64,000 nt of DNA from Spirodela intermedia (taxonomy: Eukaryota > Streptophyta > Magnoliopsida > Alismatales > Araceae), in the NCBI GenBank assembly GCA_902729315.2, contig LR746274.1, positions 7,189,037 through 7,253,036 on the forward strand, given 5' to 3'. Below, piece by piece: positions 46,416 through 60,574 of this stretch. Each line of letters starts with the position of its first letter. The stretch's first letter is position 1. Position numbers and translations under genes: made by a program. The notes beneath the pieces were generated by a model, which saw only the letters and a list, made by a program, of their open reading frames with translations, searched no databases and was not told the DNA's origin.

Positions 46416-46988
46416 CCTACACAGGATTTCAGACGGTCAGCATCGCCTGGCACATCTCGACCAGGAGTTCACAACGTTGGCGTCGCGGAAGAAGTCGTAA
46501 ATGCCTTCACCGACGTCGTAGATCTTGCCGAAGTCAAAGAGGAAGGTGAAGCAAGATCTTCTTCAGGCGGTCGAGCTGGTAAATCCATGCCTCGCGGAGC
46601 CTCTCGAGCACGTTGCCAGAGGTCAGGTCCTCCAGAAGGCTCTCCTCACAGCACTCCTTCAGGTCGGCAAGGTCGTGCTTCTTGGCGGCCGCGAGCAGCG
46701 CCACCGGGTGCTTCAAGAAGACCTCTTGCCGGACGACGCCGTAGAGGTAGTTCAAGAGGGCCCCGCAGGCTTCCAAGGACACGTCCTTGATCACAATGAC
46801 CGAGGACTTCTCCTCCCGGTCGTCGTCCAGCAACATTCTCTTCAAGACAGGTGAGCTCGCCGTCAGGAGGGCCTTGTGTGCGCGCAACGTGCCGCTGGCC
46901 GCGTTCATGGTGATGTCCGCGTGGATATCCTCTTCCAGCGTGTGAGAGAGGCACAAGCGTGTGCACTCTGTCGCCAGAGACTGCATAA
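46416..46988 (-). pseudogene. BTB/POZ pseudogene B1' (unit 2)
   Basis: Identical to 19,025-19,597 as far as I can see, with the same two frameshifts and premature TGA, so the damage came before the unit was duplicated. Confidence 0.75.
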
Positions 46989-47570
46989 CTGCTCGAAGCG
47001 CCAAATTGAAGATGCCTCTCCGCCTTGGTTCCACGGGAAGAAGAAGAAGAGGAAAAGAGGAGTAGAAGACGATTAGCGACTGATGATCGTATTTCAATCC
47101 TTAACACCGGGAGAAGTTCTTAGAATATATGCACATCTGTAGTTCAGATTGAAATTGGAGAAAACACCATATGGGCGAGCCTGTATGAAAAATAATGATA
47201 CAGATCTTCTCAAATTATCAGATCTAGTGAACTTCCTCCTTACCGGTTGGATTCGCAACGAAATACACATGACCCGCTGGCCCATTAGTCCACATGTGTT
47301 CTACATGTTGATGCCCAAGTTGGACCTAGTTGGGTTAGCTTGGTGTAAATTGTTGTTTCACCACCACATGAAGATTTGGGATCAGCCGTAATATCTCTTG
47401 AATCTCTCCTGTCTTTATGTTTTTTACAACATCTTCATTTTTATTATGAAAGCAACATACCAAACTTGAGTGGTTTTGATCTTCCCACCTCCCCCCTCGA
47501 CTATGTTGTGATTCATAGGAATCTGTAGTCCATATTCTACATCTCTAGATAATTGAGCTGATCTAAGTTG

Positions 47571-47572
<2 letters not shown>

Positions 47573-47608
<36 letters not shown>
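47573..47608 (+). repeat. CT microsatellite near LARP A2'
   Basis: A few bases longer than at 20,180, accounting for most of the change in unit offset from 27,391 to 27,394. Confidence 0.75.
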
Positions 47609-47611
<3 letters not shown>

Positions 47612-48360
47612 CAAGTGCTTTGCATCTTGTTACTCAACTGAATGGGGCCATGAAAGCTTGGGATCTATTTAGCTCCACTGAAAATGTGCTTTGGCATGGG
47701 TTCGATGGATCACCTTTACGGGGCTTCTCGGTGAAACCCAGGTCCTGTAAACAAGAGATGGTTCAATGCGGTGAAAAATAATGTGACTCACGAAGAATAC
47801 TAGTTTCCCAGGTGTGGGCGCCAAATTTTGCACACTCGTGGAGGGTATTTTAATTCAAATTTCCTTACAACTAAATCGAGATAATTGCATGTGTTCAAAC
47901 AGGTGAGGAGAGGATCTGCTGGGCTTTCAGCCTGGGGTCCACACTACTGACGACCCCATGCCAGGAGCCTGGATCAGTCTGCCAAACGGTCCACAGTGGG
48001 GGGGTACAAGAGAGGCTCGATTGGAGTCATAATGCTTCTTTACGCATCCGGCCCGACAGAGCCCAGTCCGCCAGCCCACCCACCCATCACTTCAGCCCAT
48101 TTTATTCGCCCCATTTTTCATCCTTCGGGGTCGTTTCCCCCCTGCAAGGCATTTCCGTTACAGTAATTTCATAAAAACCCTCTGCATGAGTTTTCCTGTG
48201 CTTCTCGCAGGGCTACAGACGCAGAGGGGCTCACAGAGGAGGTGGGAGACGATACGTAGCCCCGGTAGAGAGAGAGACACAGAGACAGAGAGAGAGGCGG
48301 AGGTAGAATTAAAATGAGCTTCCACTGGTGTCCGGTACCCTGCTCGACAGGAGGCTCCTT

Positions 48361-49111
48361 CTACCTTCGAATCAGCCACTTTTTCCACGTCCCCCTCCTC
48401 CTCATTTTGCCATCCTGCGAAGTCAAGATCGACGCACACATCAGCCGAACTAGACAAAAAATCCACAGGTTCGATCAGGTTTCCAGATCCAGGGTCGGAA
48501 GACTCACCATCACCTCCACCTCCACGGTGGGAGAAGGCTGCAGCGACCGCAGTATGAGCACCACGTCGTTCGTCAGCCGTTTCACCTGCGAGGAAATGCC
48601 TTGGTTCAACCCCCCACGGAGATCCAAGGGGAGAGAAATCGGCGGCAGCAGTCGGAATGACAGTCGCTTACCCTCGGAAAGCTGGCGATGGTATGCACGC
48701 TCACCCAGCCTTCCTCGTCCATCTGCATCTTCAGGTGGACGTTTCTCGCCAGATTGTCCTCGCTGCGCAGATTCCAGTCCGTCGTTAATGGATCCAGGCG
48801 CAAGATCGGCGATCATCGAAATCGGTACAGAGACGGAGAGAGGGGTACCTGAAGTAGTATTCGATCTGCGTCCGCAGAAGGAGGGTGACGATCTCGGTCC
48901 CCAGACGAGGAGTACTCGGAGGAGGAGAAGGAGCGGGAGGCATGGGCTGGGGGGGGCCATAGCTCCATCCCGGCTGGTAAATGGTGGAGAGATACGGGGG
49001 AGGGAGAGCGTAACCAGAGAAGCCGCCGTAGTGGGGAGGAGACGGCGGGGGACCCCACTGTCTGTGGGCGTGGCGGCGGTGGAAGCCCTGTTGCCCGTGG
49101 AAGCCCGCCAT
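48361..49111 (-). CDS. La-related protein 1-like, copy A2'
   Basis: Exons 49,111-48,849, 48,762-48,672, 48,585-48,508 and 48,414-48,361, all splice sites kept. It differs from A2 in the N-terminal region (FHGQQGF for FHGRQGF; PPPSPP). The La motif and basic tail are unchanged. The upstream TATA-like site reads GATAAA as in A2. Confidence 0.8.
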
Positions 49112-49923
49112 CCTCAGCTTCCTCGGGGAAGACGATGCCGGGAGAAAAGAGGATGGAGAGGTGGAGGGAGAAGAGGAGGAAGAGATATAGGGAGAAGAGG
49201 AGAGTTTGAACGTTGGCGGGCTGGGCCCTGGCGGGAACTCAACTGTAGAGCAGGGCAGTTGCGGGCGTGCGGGGTATCCAAATACCGCGGAGCGGCAAGC
49301 TTGTGCAGCGGACTTTCCGGAAGGATCTTCGTCGCATCCACCTGACACGTGGGACGCAGGGATGCACTCCCGCCCCGACCACACCCGAAAGGAACTAACA
49401 GGTTGTTTATCCCAGAGTGAGCGGGGAAGAGAGAGAGAGAGTCGTACAGAGGGATTTCTAACGTTAGTGTAAGGTAATAGCCGTCGGTGCGTGACATGCA
49501 CGTGATGAGTTGTGTGTGTGTGGGTTTTTAAATTTGGCTGTTTCAATTTGTATCTCAATTATTATTCATTACTAAATGAATATTGAGTACATAATTTCTT
49601 ATACCTTATCGCCCAAACAATATTTTGTATTATTTCTTACTACAGTGCTTTACGTGTTAGATGTTATAAGTCAGCTCACTTCTTACCAAGAGCTAAAATA
49701 AAAAAATCTAAAGCAACACAAGTAGAAATAATTAAAATATCTCTATTGAGGGTAGAGAAGATGTCTTGAATGTTAGTAGATACACTAAATACACACCTGA
49801 TTATTATAAATAATAATTTTAGTATTTGGTTAAAATATTATTGTAGAGATATGTTTTATACATTATACTACCTTGTGAGATAAATTTTATCCACTATAAT
49901 AGAAGGCTTTATATTGTGTACTC

Positions 49924-50650
49924 TTAATGTGATACTCTTGTTATTTTTAGCAATGCCATTTTGAAAAAAATTGCTTGAATATAGTGTGTGTAATATATAT
50001 ATATGTATATATTTGCAAAAAAAATTCAAGTTTGGATTGTAATTTCTTATGAAGGAAATAAATGCACAAAAGTCAATGAAGTATAATTAGGTGTTTTCCA
50101 AGTGTTTTATATGAACATCTCTAGACATATTTATTCATATGTAGTCCTCAAATATTGAATATTTTTATTTAGTTAACCTTTATTTCTTGTTATCATACAT
50201 ATGAAGAAACAATGTATAAGGCTATAAAATAGATAAAATGAAGCTAAGGAGAGAACAATAGTGCAGGAAAAGACACGCTTCATGTGACTTGAACCCACCA
50301 ATGACTAATTAGAAGTCAGATGCCTACATTAAAAAACTATAATGGAAGACTAACACAACCACAAGGGGAAAGAATTACAGCTTATAATAGAAAAGACAAA
50401 CATAAGAACATATAAGAAGTGAATGAATTAAACTCAACAATGCACCAACCAAATTTTAACATCATTCACAAAAAGACTATAAATACACATAATTACCATA
50501 AAATCTATTATCAAAAACTAGACTATAGTGAAGATATATGGAGATTACTATTCAAATATTAGAAAATAATTACGATAGAAGTTAATGTAGTCTAAGAGAA
50601 GACTCTAAATTCTAAAGGGACTATAAAGACTAAACTGAGTCTGGTGGGGT
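49924..50650. other. AT-rich spacer with tRNA-Arg-like relic (unit 2)
   Basis: Counterpart of 22,534-23,260; the tRNA-like relic is at about 50,275-50,330 on the minus strand. Nothing else recognised. Confidence 0.45.
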
Positions 50651-50748
50651 TTATAAGTCTTTATTATCATGAGTTAATAATTAGTAAATAATATAGTTTT
50701 AGCCTTAACTCATGATAAATAGACTTATATTTGTGTTAAAGTGTGAAA

Positions 50749-51810
50749 TTCTTATAATTCTAATTAGAGGAGTATTTTTTCATGGAGAGACCCAAATAAT
50801 ATTCAAAATCTAGAAGCACTTAGACCTAATTCAAACTCTGAATTTCATCTAAAATAAAAAACAGATTTCAAAAAAATCAGCCCTCTCAAACCCAATCTGA
50901 TATTATGGAAATGATGCAACAAATGAGCCAAATGATGCAACAAGTTATGAATCAAATGATGCTGCAACATAAACAAATTATAGAGGCTCTTGGGAATAAG
51001 AGAGAAGAGGGACAACTACCTAGTCAGCCCCTAGAAAATCTAGGGAACTGTCCAACAATAGGATTTCAACAAGGGGAGTCTAGTAGCATGAATCTAGGAA
51101 AAACCCAGGAAATGAAAATGTTAGAATAGTGAATGCATTAAGAAGTGGTAAGATCTTACTTGATCCTTTCCCCAAACATTAGAAGAAAAGGAAAAGATAG
51201 ACAGCCCAAAACAAAATCAAATAGGAGTAGAAGAAGATTTTATAGATTCTACCAAGGAAATTTCGAAAGAGAGGACAACCATTCCATTTCCTAAAGCTCT
51301 AGAGCCTAGACAAAGAAAGAAAAAGGAACATAATGAAGAAATAAAGAAAATTTTACAAGATATGTAAATTAATCTTCCTTTACTCATTACCATTAAACAT
51401 ATTCCTAAATATGTTAAAGTTTTGAAAGGAATGTATACACCAAAAAGAGCACCTAGAGTAGAAAAATTATCTATACATACTAGTGCTTTATTATTAAATC
51501 AATTACCATATAAATTGAGGGATATGGGTGCCCCTTTAATTTTGGGTGGTATTGGTGGATCAATTTTTCAAAATACATTACTTGCACCAATGCTAGTATT
51601 AATTTATTACCTACAAGTATTTGTGATAAATTTACTATTACTAATCTTAAACCTTCTACTATTACCTTACAATTTGCTAATAGATCCATAAAACATCCTA
51701 AAAGTATTTTAGAAAATGTGATAGTGACAGTTAAAAGGTGTAAATTTCTAGCTGATCTGGTAGTGCTGGAAATGGATTTTAATGGATAGTTTTATGATAC
51801 ACCAATCATC
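50749..51810 (+). pseudogene. gag end and protease pseudogene of element A'
   Basis: As 23,359-24,420, with the same CTTGCACCAATGC frameshift at the protease active site (about 51,581). Confidence 0.75.
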
Positions 51811-52329
51811 CTAGGGAGACCATTTTTGCATACAACAAAGATGAATATTGATTTTCTCATAGGTATTATGAAAATTTTATATGGAGATCAATCAGTAGAA
51901 ATTAAAATTTTTGAGGTAGCAAATGATCTTAAGAAATCCCAAGTATATGATTAACATACCATAGATCTTCTAGATGATTTTCATGATCCAGATGTTATTG
52001 ATGACTATGTGCTGGAAGAATTAGAGGAAGTAGAGAATATAAATTTGAGAGAAAAGAAAGAGGAAGATCATCTGAATTTAGAGTTGAAACCTCTTCCCTC
52101 TAGTTTAAAATATATGTTTTTGGAGGAAAATAATTCATTTCGTATTATTATTGTAGTTGATTTGAGTGATGAATAGGAAGAAGAATGATTAGATGTACTT
52201 TGAAAAAATAAGAAGGCTATTGAGTGAAAAATGGATGATCTAAGAGACATTGATATGAGTGTATGCATGTATAATATATATCTATAGGAGGGGGCTAGGA
52301 CTAGTACGGAACCACAATGAAGATTAAAT

Positions 52330-54800
52330 CCTAACATGATGGAAATTGTAAAAAAAGAAATTTTAAAGTAGTTGGTTGTTGATATTATTTATCCTATTTT
52401 AAATAGAAAATGGCTTAGTCCTATACAAATGGTGCCAAAAAAAATCAGGGATCACGTTTATAAAAAACAAAAATGGGGATGAAATACAAACAAGATTAAC
52501 TAACAGTTGGAGGGTTTGCATTGATTATAAAAAATTAAATTCAGTTACTAGAAAAGATCATTTTCTCCTACCATTTACTAATCAAATTCTAGGAAAATTA
52601 GTTGAAAAAAACTTTTTTTGTTGTCTAGATGGATACTCTAGTTATAATCAAATTTATATAAACCCTTTAGATCAAGAAAAAATAACTTTCACTTGTCCAT
52701 TTGGTACTTTTACTTTTAAATACATGTCTTTTGGTCTGTGTAATTATCTAGCCACATTTCGAAGATGTATGTTGTCTACTTTTTCTGATATGACAAGAAA
52801 ATATATGGAAATTTTTATGGACGATTTTTCTATTTTTGGTGAATCATTTAATGAATGCTTAAATCATTTATAGCATGTACTTGAGAAATGTATAGAGAAA
52901 AAGTTAGTTTTGAGTTGGGAGAAATCACATTTTACGGTTAGAGAGGGAGTTGTGTTGCGTCATATTATGAGTGAAAATGGTTTAGAGGTGGATAGAGCAA
53001 AAATTGATATTATATCTAAAATGAAACCTCCAAATTCAGTTAAATAGATTATATCTTTCTTGGGTCATGTAGGTTATTATAGAAAATTTATTCAAGATTT
53101 TTCAAAATTTTCTAAACCTCTCACCATGTTATTATCTAAAGATGTGCCTTTTAATTTTGATGAGAAATGTTTTGAGTCTTTTTCTAAAATAAAAAGATTA
53201 CTTATTGAGGCACCCATTTTACAAGCTCTTAATTGGTCCTTTCCCTTTGAAATAATGTGTGATGCATCGAATTATGTAGTGGGGACCGTTCTAGGACAAA
53301 CAAAAGAGTCAAAACCCATAGTAATTTCATATACCAGTAAAACTATATCAAATGCTCAATTAAATTATACCACGATTGGAAAAGAGTCATTTGTTGTAGT
53401 ATTTTTATTAGAAAGGTTTAAATCATATATTTTGGGAGCTAAAATTATTATTTATACTGATCATGTAGTATTAAAATATTTGTTAAATAAGAAAGATGCA
53501 AAGCCATGTTTATTAAGATGTATTTATTGTTGTAAGAATTTGACTTAGAAATAAAAGATAAAAAAGGTTTCGAGAATGTTGTTTGCTGACCATCTTTTTA
53601 GATTAAGTGATACAAGAATAAATGTAGAACCTTTACAAGACACATTTCTAGATGAACAATTGATGGCAGCTCAACATCAACCATCACCATGGTATGCACA
53701 TATTGTTAATTTTCTGATTTCTAGAAAAATTCTAGAACAGTGAGATAAGAATAGAAAACATCATTTCTTTTCTAAGATTAGAAATTATTTTTGGCATGAT
53801 CTTGATTTATATTAGTTGGGCAATGATCAAATTTTAAGGAGATGTGTTCCTAAAGAAGAATATCATAACATTATTAACATGTGCCATTCATCTAACTGAG
53901 GAGGACATTTCTTTGGATGAATAATAGCTGCAAAAAAAATTCAGTGTAGTTTTTATTAGCCTACAATCATTAGAGATTCTATAGAATTTAGTAGAACATG
54001 TATTTCATGTCAATCTATAGGTAACATGAGTAAGAAAATATGAAATGCCCATGAGTAATATGTTAGTAGTCCAAAGTTTTCATGTATAGGGAATAGATTT
54101 CATGGGTCCCTTCCCATCAGCTGAAAAATATGAATATATTTTGCTTGCTGTTGATTATGTGTCGAAGTGGGTGGAAGCTATTCCTACTAGAACTAATGAT
54201 CATAAAATCATGATGAAATTTGTGTAGGAAAATATTTTTTGAGATTTAGATTTCTTAGAGTGATTATTAGTGACAGAGGAACACATTTTACAAATAAACA
54301 TTTTAGGAAACTATTGAAAGAGAGTGGAGTGCACCATAGAGTAGCCACTCCATATCATCCCCAGACAAATGATGAAATTGAAGTAGCAAATAGGGAAATT
54401 CAAAGAATTTTGAGAAAAATAGTTAGACTAAATAAGAAAGATTGACCCATGAAATTACAAGATGCATTATGGGCCTATAGAATAGCTTGTAAAAATCCCA
54501 TAGGTATGTCCCCATTTCATCTTATTTTTAGAAAGCCATGTCATCTTCTTGTGGAAATAGAGCATAAAGCATTATGGGCTATAAAAACTTTATGTATGGA
54601 TGAAAAATCAGTTGGAGGGCATAGAATTTTTCAGCTACATGAACTAGAGGAGTTGAGGAATGAAGCTTATGAAAATCATAAAATATATAAAGAAAAAACT
54701 AAAACTTTTCATTATAAATACATTAGCAGAATTTTTTTTGATGTTGGACAAAAAGTGTGGTTATATGATTCTAGGCTGAAATTATTTCTAAGAAAATAAA
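52330..54800 (+). pseudogene. pol pseudogene of element A'
   Basis: RT (FMDDFSIFG near 52,820), RNase H (53,060-53,548) and integrase (ISDRGTHF near 54,264; HPQTNDEIEVANRE near 54,358). One integrase region is longer than in copy 1: an ATG at 54,449 replaces ACG, leaving [17 protein letters not shown] open. Other stops are shared. Confidence 0.85.
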
Positions 54801-56585
54801 AATAAAAATAGATAGGCCCTTATATGGTGCAAGAGACATATGATCATGGAGTTGTAATGATTAAAGATCCTAAAAGTGATCATAACTTTAAGGTAAATGG
54901 ACAGCGGCTTAAACATTATATAGAACACGAATGCCTTGCAAGTAAAGAAATTTTATTATTAAAAGAAATTGAAGAGTAAGATTAAGGTGTCCAGCTGGAG
55001 ACATTAAATTCACACTGCATGGGAGGCAATCCATGGTTTTTGTTTCATTTTGTTTGATTTTTTTAAGCTCTATTTTTCTTAGAACTTCACAATACTTGTT
55101 TTTGTATTTGTTTTTCTCAAAAAAGTACAAGAAGAGTGTAAGATGAAGTGAAAAATTAAAAATGAGGTTGAGGTGATATCTTTCTGAGCTTTATCATTTA
55201 TGACAACATTTTTAATTCTTAACTTTGTATATATGTATGCTTCACTTGAAAATTATATTTTTCTGCATATTCTATTTCGATTTTTTTGTGTCATTGAGGA
55301 CAATGTCATTTTTAAGTTGGGAGGTAAAGTATTAATTATTAATTTATGTTGTAGGATGATTAAGAATATGTGTTTGCATTTTATTTTTATTTTTTCATGC
55401 TCACTTAGAACAGCAACTAAAAAAAAGAAAAATATAAGAAAATTTTAAAAAACTACAACATCTATTTTCAGGTTTTTTATCAAGAACAATAGATTGTCAA
55501 AAATAGCAGACAAAAAGTAGCTCGAAATTTGAAATTCTAGAGACCCTTTTCTCACATTTCAATCCCCTAGACGTATATTACTAAAATTCGAAATTACAAT
55601 TATAAAGAAGAAAGTTTTGATTTATTTTTGACAAATTTACAGTTGCTAAAAACAGAACTGAAAATAGAAAATAGAACTATCATAACTATCAAATTTATAA
55701 ATTTCTTACATCATATTGTATGCATGAAAATCTAAATCAATTAAATTAATTAGAACCAAAAGATACTAGGAAGATTATTATTGAGTCAAAAGAATGATCT
55801 AGTAACATGAAATGTTAGAATACTCCTTGAATACATGATAGATAACATGAATTTGATTTTACAGATTTTCACTTTATGATCTTGATGGATAGTATTTACT
55901 TGATGTGAAAATTTGATTGATCACTTCAATTTAATGGAGATTTTTGCATCCTAATCTATAGGACTTGTGAGGAAAAATCACTTAGTTCAAAGAAAAAAAA
56001 AAAGAGAGACAACAATATGAAAAATCTAGAAATGAAGAGTACACATAGAGGGTGTGAGACATTATTCTCAATGTCAAAATCATGCATAGAAAAACACTTG
56101 CTGCAAAATAAGTGGATAAAGTGAAAGCCCTAAAAATGAAGAGTACACATGATGTGAGACATCATTCTTATTGTCGAAATTTATTTACAAAAAAAGCTAC
56201 TTATCCACTATATATAAAAAAAAAAGGAAGAAATATAGTGCACACTTCAAAAATCAAGTGATGAAAAAAGGGAAATGTAGGATCAATATTATTCTTGGAT
56301 GAGTATTGATAATTTGAACATATTGTAAATATATCTCTGAGTGAAGAAGTGATAAAGATGAGAATAGAAGAAGTGAAGTCTAGATTGTTATTCCAATGAG
56401 TACTTAAATATTTAATTGCTTGACATCATTCTTAAATACTTGATATAAGAATCCAAAGTGTCTAAAGGTGTATCATTTTCAATTGTATTTTCTTTTTATG
56501 CATTCAAATATGATGTTTCAGATTCGTAAATTTTTACTTTCGTAATTCCATTGCTAAGGGAATAATAATGATTTAAGTTGTGGGG

Positions 56586-59327
56586 TGTGATTTCAGTTAA
56601 CTCATGATAAATAAACTTATATTTGTGTTAAAGTGTGAAACGGGGTTTTCAGTTGATTAATGTGATATTTTTGGTAATTATGTGATTTTATATGAATTTA
56701 TATGATTTTTACAGTTTTACTTTTGAGATAAATGAGGAAAAAGAAATAAAAATAAAAATATAGCAAAATGGGGGGTACCCACTGATAAGTCTTTATTATC
56801 ATGAGTTAATAATTAGTAAATAATATAGTTTTAGCCTTAACTCATGATAAATAGACTTATATCTGTGTTATAATGTGAAAAATGGTTTTTAGTTAATTAA
56901 TGTGAATTTTTAGGTAATTATGTAATTTTACACAAATTTATATGATTTTCACAATCTTAATTTTGAGATAAATGAAGAAAAAGAAATAAAAAATAAAAAT
57001 AAGATAAAATGGGGGGGACCCACCAGCCAGCTAGGCTCGTAAGTAGGTTGGAAGCGTAGTGAAGGAATAGCCACAAGTAGGGGCTCGAGCGGCTTGGACC
57101 AATAGAGGCATGTGTGTGTCACTCTCCTTCCACGTCACTGATGGACAGCAAGCTATGGGGCAAGGAGTGGTCGTACACGTGAGAGAAGTGACATGACTCA
57201 ATCGTTGTATATTAAATCATGCAAATTTAAAATTTATAAAACTAGAAAATACAATTTTTTAGATATTTAGAAGTATTTTTGAAAAAATATATCAATTATA
57301 ATTCAATAAAACTTCCAAAAAATAGCAGTAATTTTCCAAGTCAATCACAAAGATGTAATATAATATCTGGTAATTATTCAGAATTTTTCTCAAATAATAC
57401 TATTTTCTTTGAATTTTATACTAGGAAGAAAAAATAAAATATATTTAAAATTTACGAAAAAAGGAAATAAGGGTGTAGACATCAAGATGACCTTAGTGCC
57501 CAGCAAACACAAATCAAGTGGAAATAGAATTCCGCCCAACAATTCTTACGTAAGTGATTATAGACAATTTAATTGATCAAATTAAGATCTGTAAAAGTCA
57601 AAAGAATCGTAATGAAATGAAGTATATGTTGGTAAATTAAAAATTAATAATTTATCACTAAATGTAACGGAAATTAAGTTGAAAGTAGGAAAATAGAGTT
57701 CCGGCATCACAATAGTGATACGTCGGTGATGCACCAAAATCCTAAGCGTTCGGGAGGATCGTTGTGTCGTGTCCACGGCCTCAAAGGCTCTCCTTGGACA
57801 AAGACAACATGGGCAATCTCTAGATCTCCTTGCAAAGTCTAGAGATTAATGAAATGGGTCGTCAAATCATCTCCGGTGGCTGTCACCTTGTGGAGCAGAA
57901 AAAACTATGACTTTGCGGCTCTCCGACAGTTGTCACCCGACGGAGAGGAGCTGAATGGAGGTGGGGTGTGTATCAGGGAGCTTCATCCTCAAGTTTGTGC
58001 AGCAAGAGGAGGCTCTTCATTGCATCTGGTACGTTCTTAGGAGGTGGTGACTCATCTCCAAGCAGATTGTCCTCTTCTTGATGACGGCTTGTTCATCGAT
58101 CAATTGGAGATGATTTACTCGATGGATTTGCAATCTTTTTATCGCAAATCCTTTAGCAATTTTAGTAACAATGCTTCACGAATCACATTGACAAGACTTT
58201 TGCCGATCATCTATTGATTCTTGTTGCTTAATCCTTCATCGGCGATCTGCAGAAAAGTTGCGATAATCAGATCGCTGAGGAAGGATTAAGCAATGAGAAT
58301 TGCTGGATCATCGGCGAAAATCTCATCAACAAGATTTGTGGAGCATTGCTACTAAAATTACTAAACGATTCGCAGTAAAAGGATTGCGTATTCATTGAGT
58401 AAATCATCTCCAAATGATCGACGAACAAGCCGTCATCAGGAAGAGGATGATTCATTAGGAGACGAGTCGCCACTTCTTGAGAGCATATTGGATGCGATGA
58501 ATAGCCTCCTCTTGCTGTGCGGACCTAAAGATGAAGCTCCCTGATATGCGCCCTACCTCCATCCAGCTCTTCTCTATCGGGTGACAGCCACCGGAGAGCC
58601 GCAAAGTCGCCATTTTTCCACTCTACTAGGTGACAGCCGCCGAAGATGACTCAACGACCCATTTCATTAATCTCTAGACTTCGCAAAAAGATCTAGGGAT
58701 TGCCCACGTCGTCTTTGTCTAAAGAGAGCCTTCGAGGCTGTGGACACTACACGATGATCCTCCCAAATGCTTAGGATTCCAGTGCATCGTTGACACATCG
58801 CCGTCGTGATGCTAGAACTCTCTTTTCTTACTTTCAACTTACTTTACGCTTCATTTAGTGATAATTTTTGTGATTTTAATTTACTAAAATATACTTTGTT
58901 TTATTACAATTCTTTCAGCTTTTATAGATCTTAATTTGATTAATTAAATCATCTATAATCGCTTACGTAATAATCGCCAGGCGGAACTTGATTTTCATCT
59001 AATTCATGTTCGCCAGGTGCTGACATCATCTTGACATCTGCATCCTTATTTCCCTTTTTCATGAATTTTAAAATATATTTCCTTTTCATTTCTTAGTATA
59101 AAATTCAAAGAAACTTGTATTCATTGAGAAAATTTTTGAATAATTACCAGATATTATATTACATCCTTGTGATCGACCTGGAAAATTACCACTATTTTTT
59201 GAAGTTTTATTAAATTATAATTGGTATATTTATTTAGAAATACTTCTAAATATCCACAAAATTATATTTTTTAGTTTTATAAATTTTAGATTTGCGTGAT
59301 TTAATATACAATGACTAAGTCATGTCA
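56586..59327. mobile_element. Rearranged LTR cluster, more complete copy (unit 2)
   Basis: 56,586-56,782 is an LTR fragment. 56,783-57,188 is the start of a plus-oriented LTR. 57,189-58,270 is a minus-oriented LTR whose true end TGACATGACTCA is present. 58,271-59,327 is the plus-oriented LTR end. It shows that unit 1 lost 390 bp between the first two parts. Confidence 0.75.
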
Positions 59328-60549
59328 GGTCACTAGAATTTCAAATTTTGGGCTATTTTTGTCTACTATTTTTGATAGTTTGTTGTTCTTGATAGAAGAC
59401 CTGAAAATAGATGTTCTAGTTTTTCTAAATTTTATTTTATTTTAGTTGTAGTTCTAAGTTGAATAAAATCCAAACACATGTTCTTAATCGTCTTACAGTA
59501 TAAATTAATAATTAATACTTCACCCCCTAACTTAAAAATGACATTGTCCTTAATGACATAGAAAAATCGAAATAAAATATGCAAAAAATATAATTTTCAA
59601 GTAAAGTATGCATATGTGCAAAGTTAAGTATTAAATGTATTGTAATAAATGATAAAGCTCAGAAATACATCACCTCAAACTTATTTTTAATTTTCCACTT
59701 CATCTTACACTCCTCGTGCACTTTTTCGAAAAAACAAATACAAAAACAAGTACTACAAAATTCTATGAAAAATAGAGCTTAAAAGAAATCAAATAGAATG
59801 AAATAAAAACCATGGGTTGCCTCCCATGCAATGCTGAATTTAATGTCTTCAGGTAGACAGCTCTTAGATCATATAAGATGATCTATGGCCATCAAAATAT
59901 ATTTGTATCCCAAGGTAAGTTTCATGATATTCTTTTTTAGATTTTGCATAAATTCATATACTTCATATATATACCTTGACATACTTTCAGCCAAAACAAA
60001 ATGAAAATTAACAAAATTTTCCCAAAAATAATATTTCCATTTTGAAATTAATCTTTCCTCATTTCTATCTTATTTTGTAAGGCTTTCATTCATTAATAAA
60101 TACTTTCTATTAATAGACCATAAAATGTGATTAGGCCATATAATTTTTAAATTAGCTCTTACCTAATCTAGAATTTTTTCATCTAAATTGATATCTCTAA
60201 TTCTTTCACTCACCCATTTTTTAATGTGTTCTTTTATCTGCATAATCTTCCTCTACTCCATTTTATCTTCCATACATATTTGTTCAATTTGTGAGGAGTG
60301 AAATATTTCAAGCTAAGAAATAATTCTAATGGGTTGTGGGTTTTGAAGAATGGAAGGATTGTCTTCTTTAATCTCAGATGTAATAAATTCAGTAAAATTC
60401 AAATTTTCTCCTCTAAAATTATCTCTATATTCATATTGATTATTTTCATTTCTCCTCCAAAATTGTCTTCTTTAATCTAGCTTTTCATTTCTCAAGTCAT
60501 CAAATTCTTCATCTTCTCAAGAGCTATCTTTTAATTTCGGTATATGATA
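59328..60549 (-). mobile_element. Truncated retroelement like c (start of unit 3)
   Basis: Nearly identical to 31,548-32,769 (offset 27,780). It holds the 3' non-coding region and part of the acidic region, then ends at TATATGATA, where unit 3 is deleted. Confidence 0.8.
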
Positions 60550-60574
60550 GAGAATATCAAATTCTTGAGTTGCA
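60550..60574. other. 25-bp filler at a deletion junction
   Basis: This sequence belongs to neither side. It contains ATCAAATTCTT, which also occurs about 50 bp to the left (60,498-60,510), so it may have been copied from there during repair. Confidence 0.6.

Larger units (their letters stand above)
50651..56782 (+). mobile_element. Tat/Athila gypsy element A', copy 2 (dead)
   Basis: Same structure and deletions as copy 1, offset 27,390: LTR fragment 50,651-50,748; gag end and protease 50,749-51,810; pol 52,330-54,800; 3' region to 56,585; 3' LTR fragment 56,586-56,782. It shares the protease frameshift of copy 1. Confidence 0.85.
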
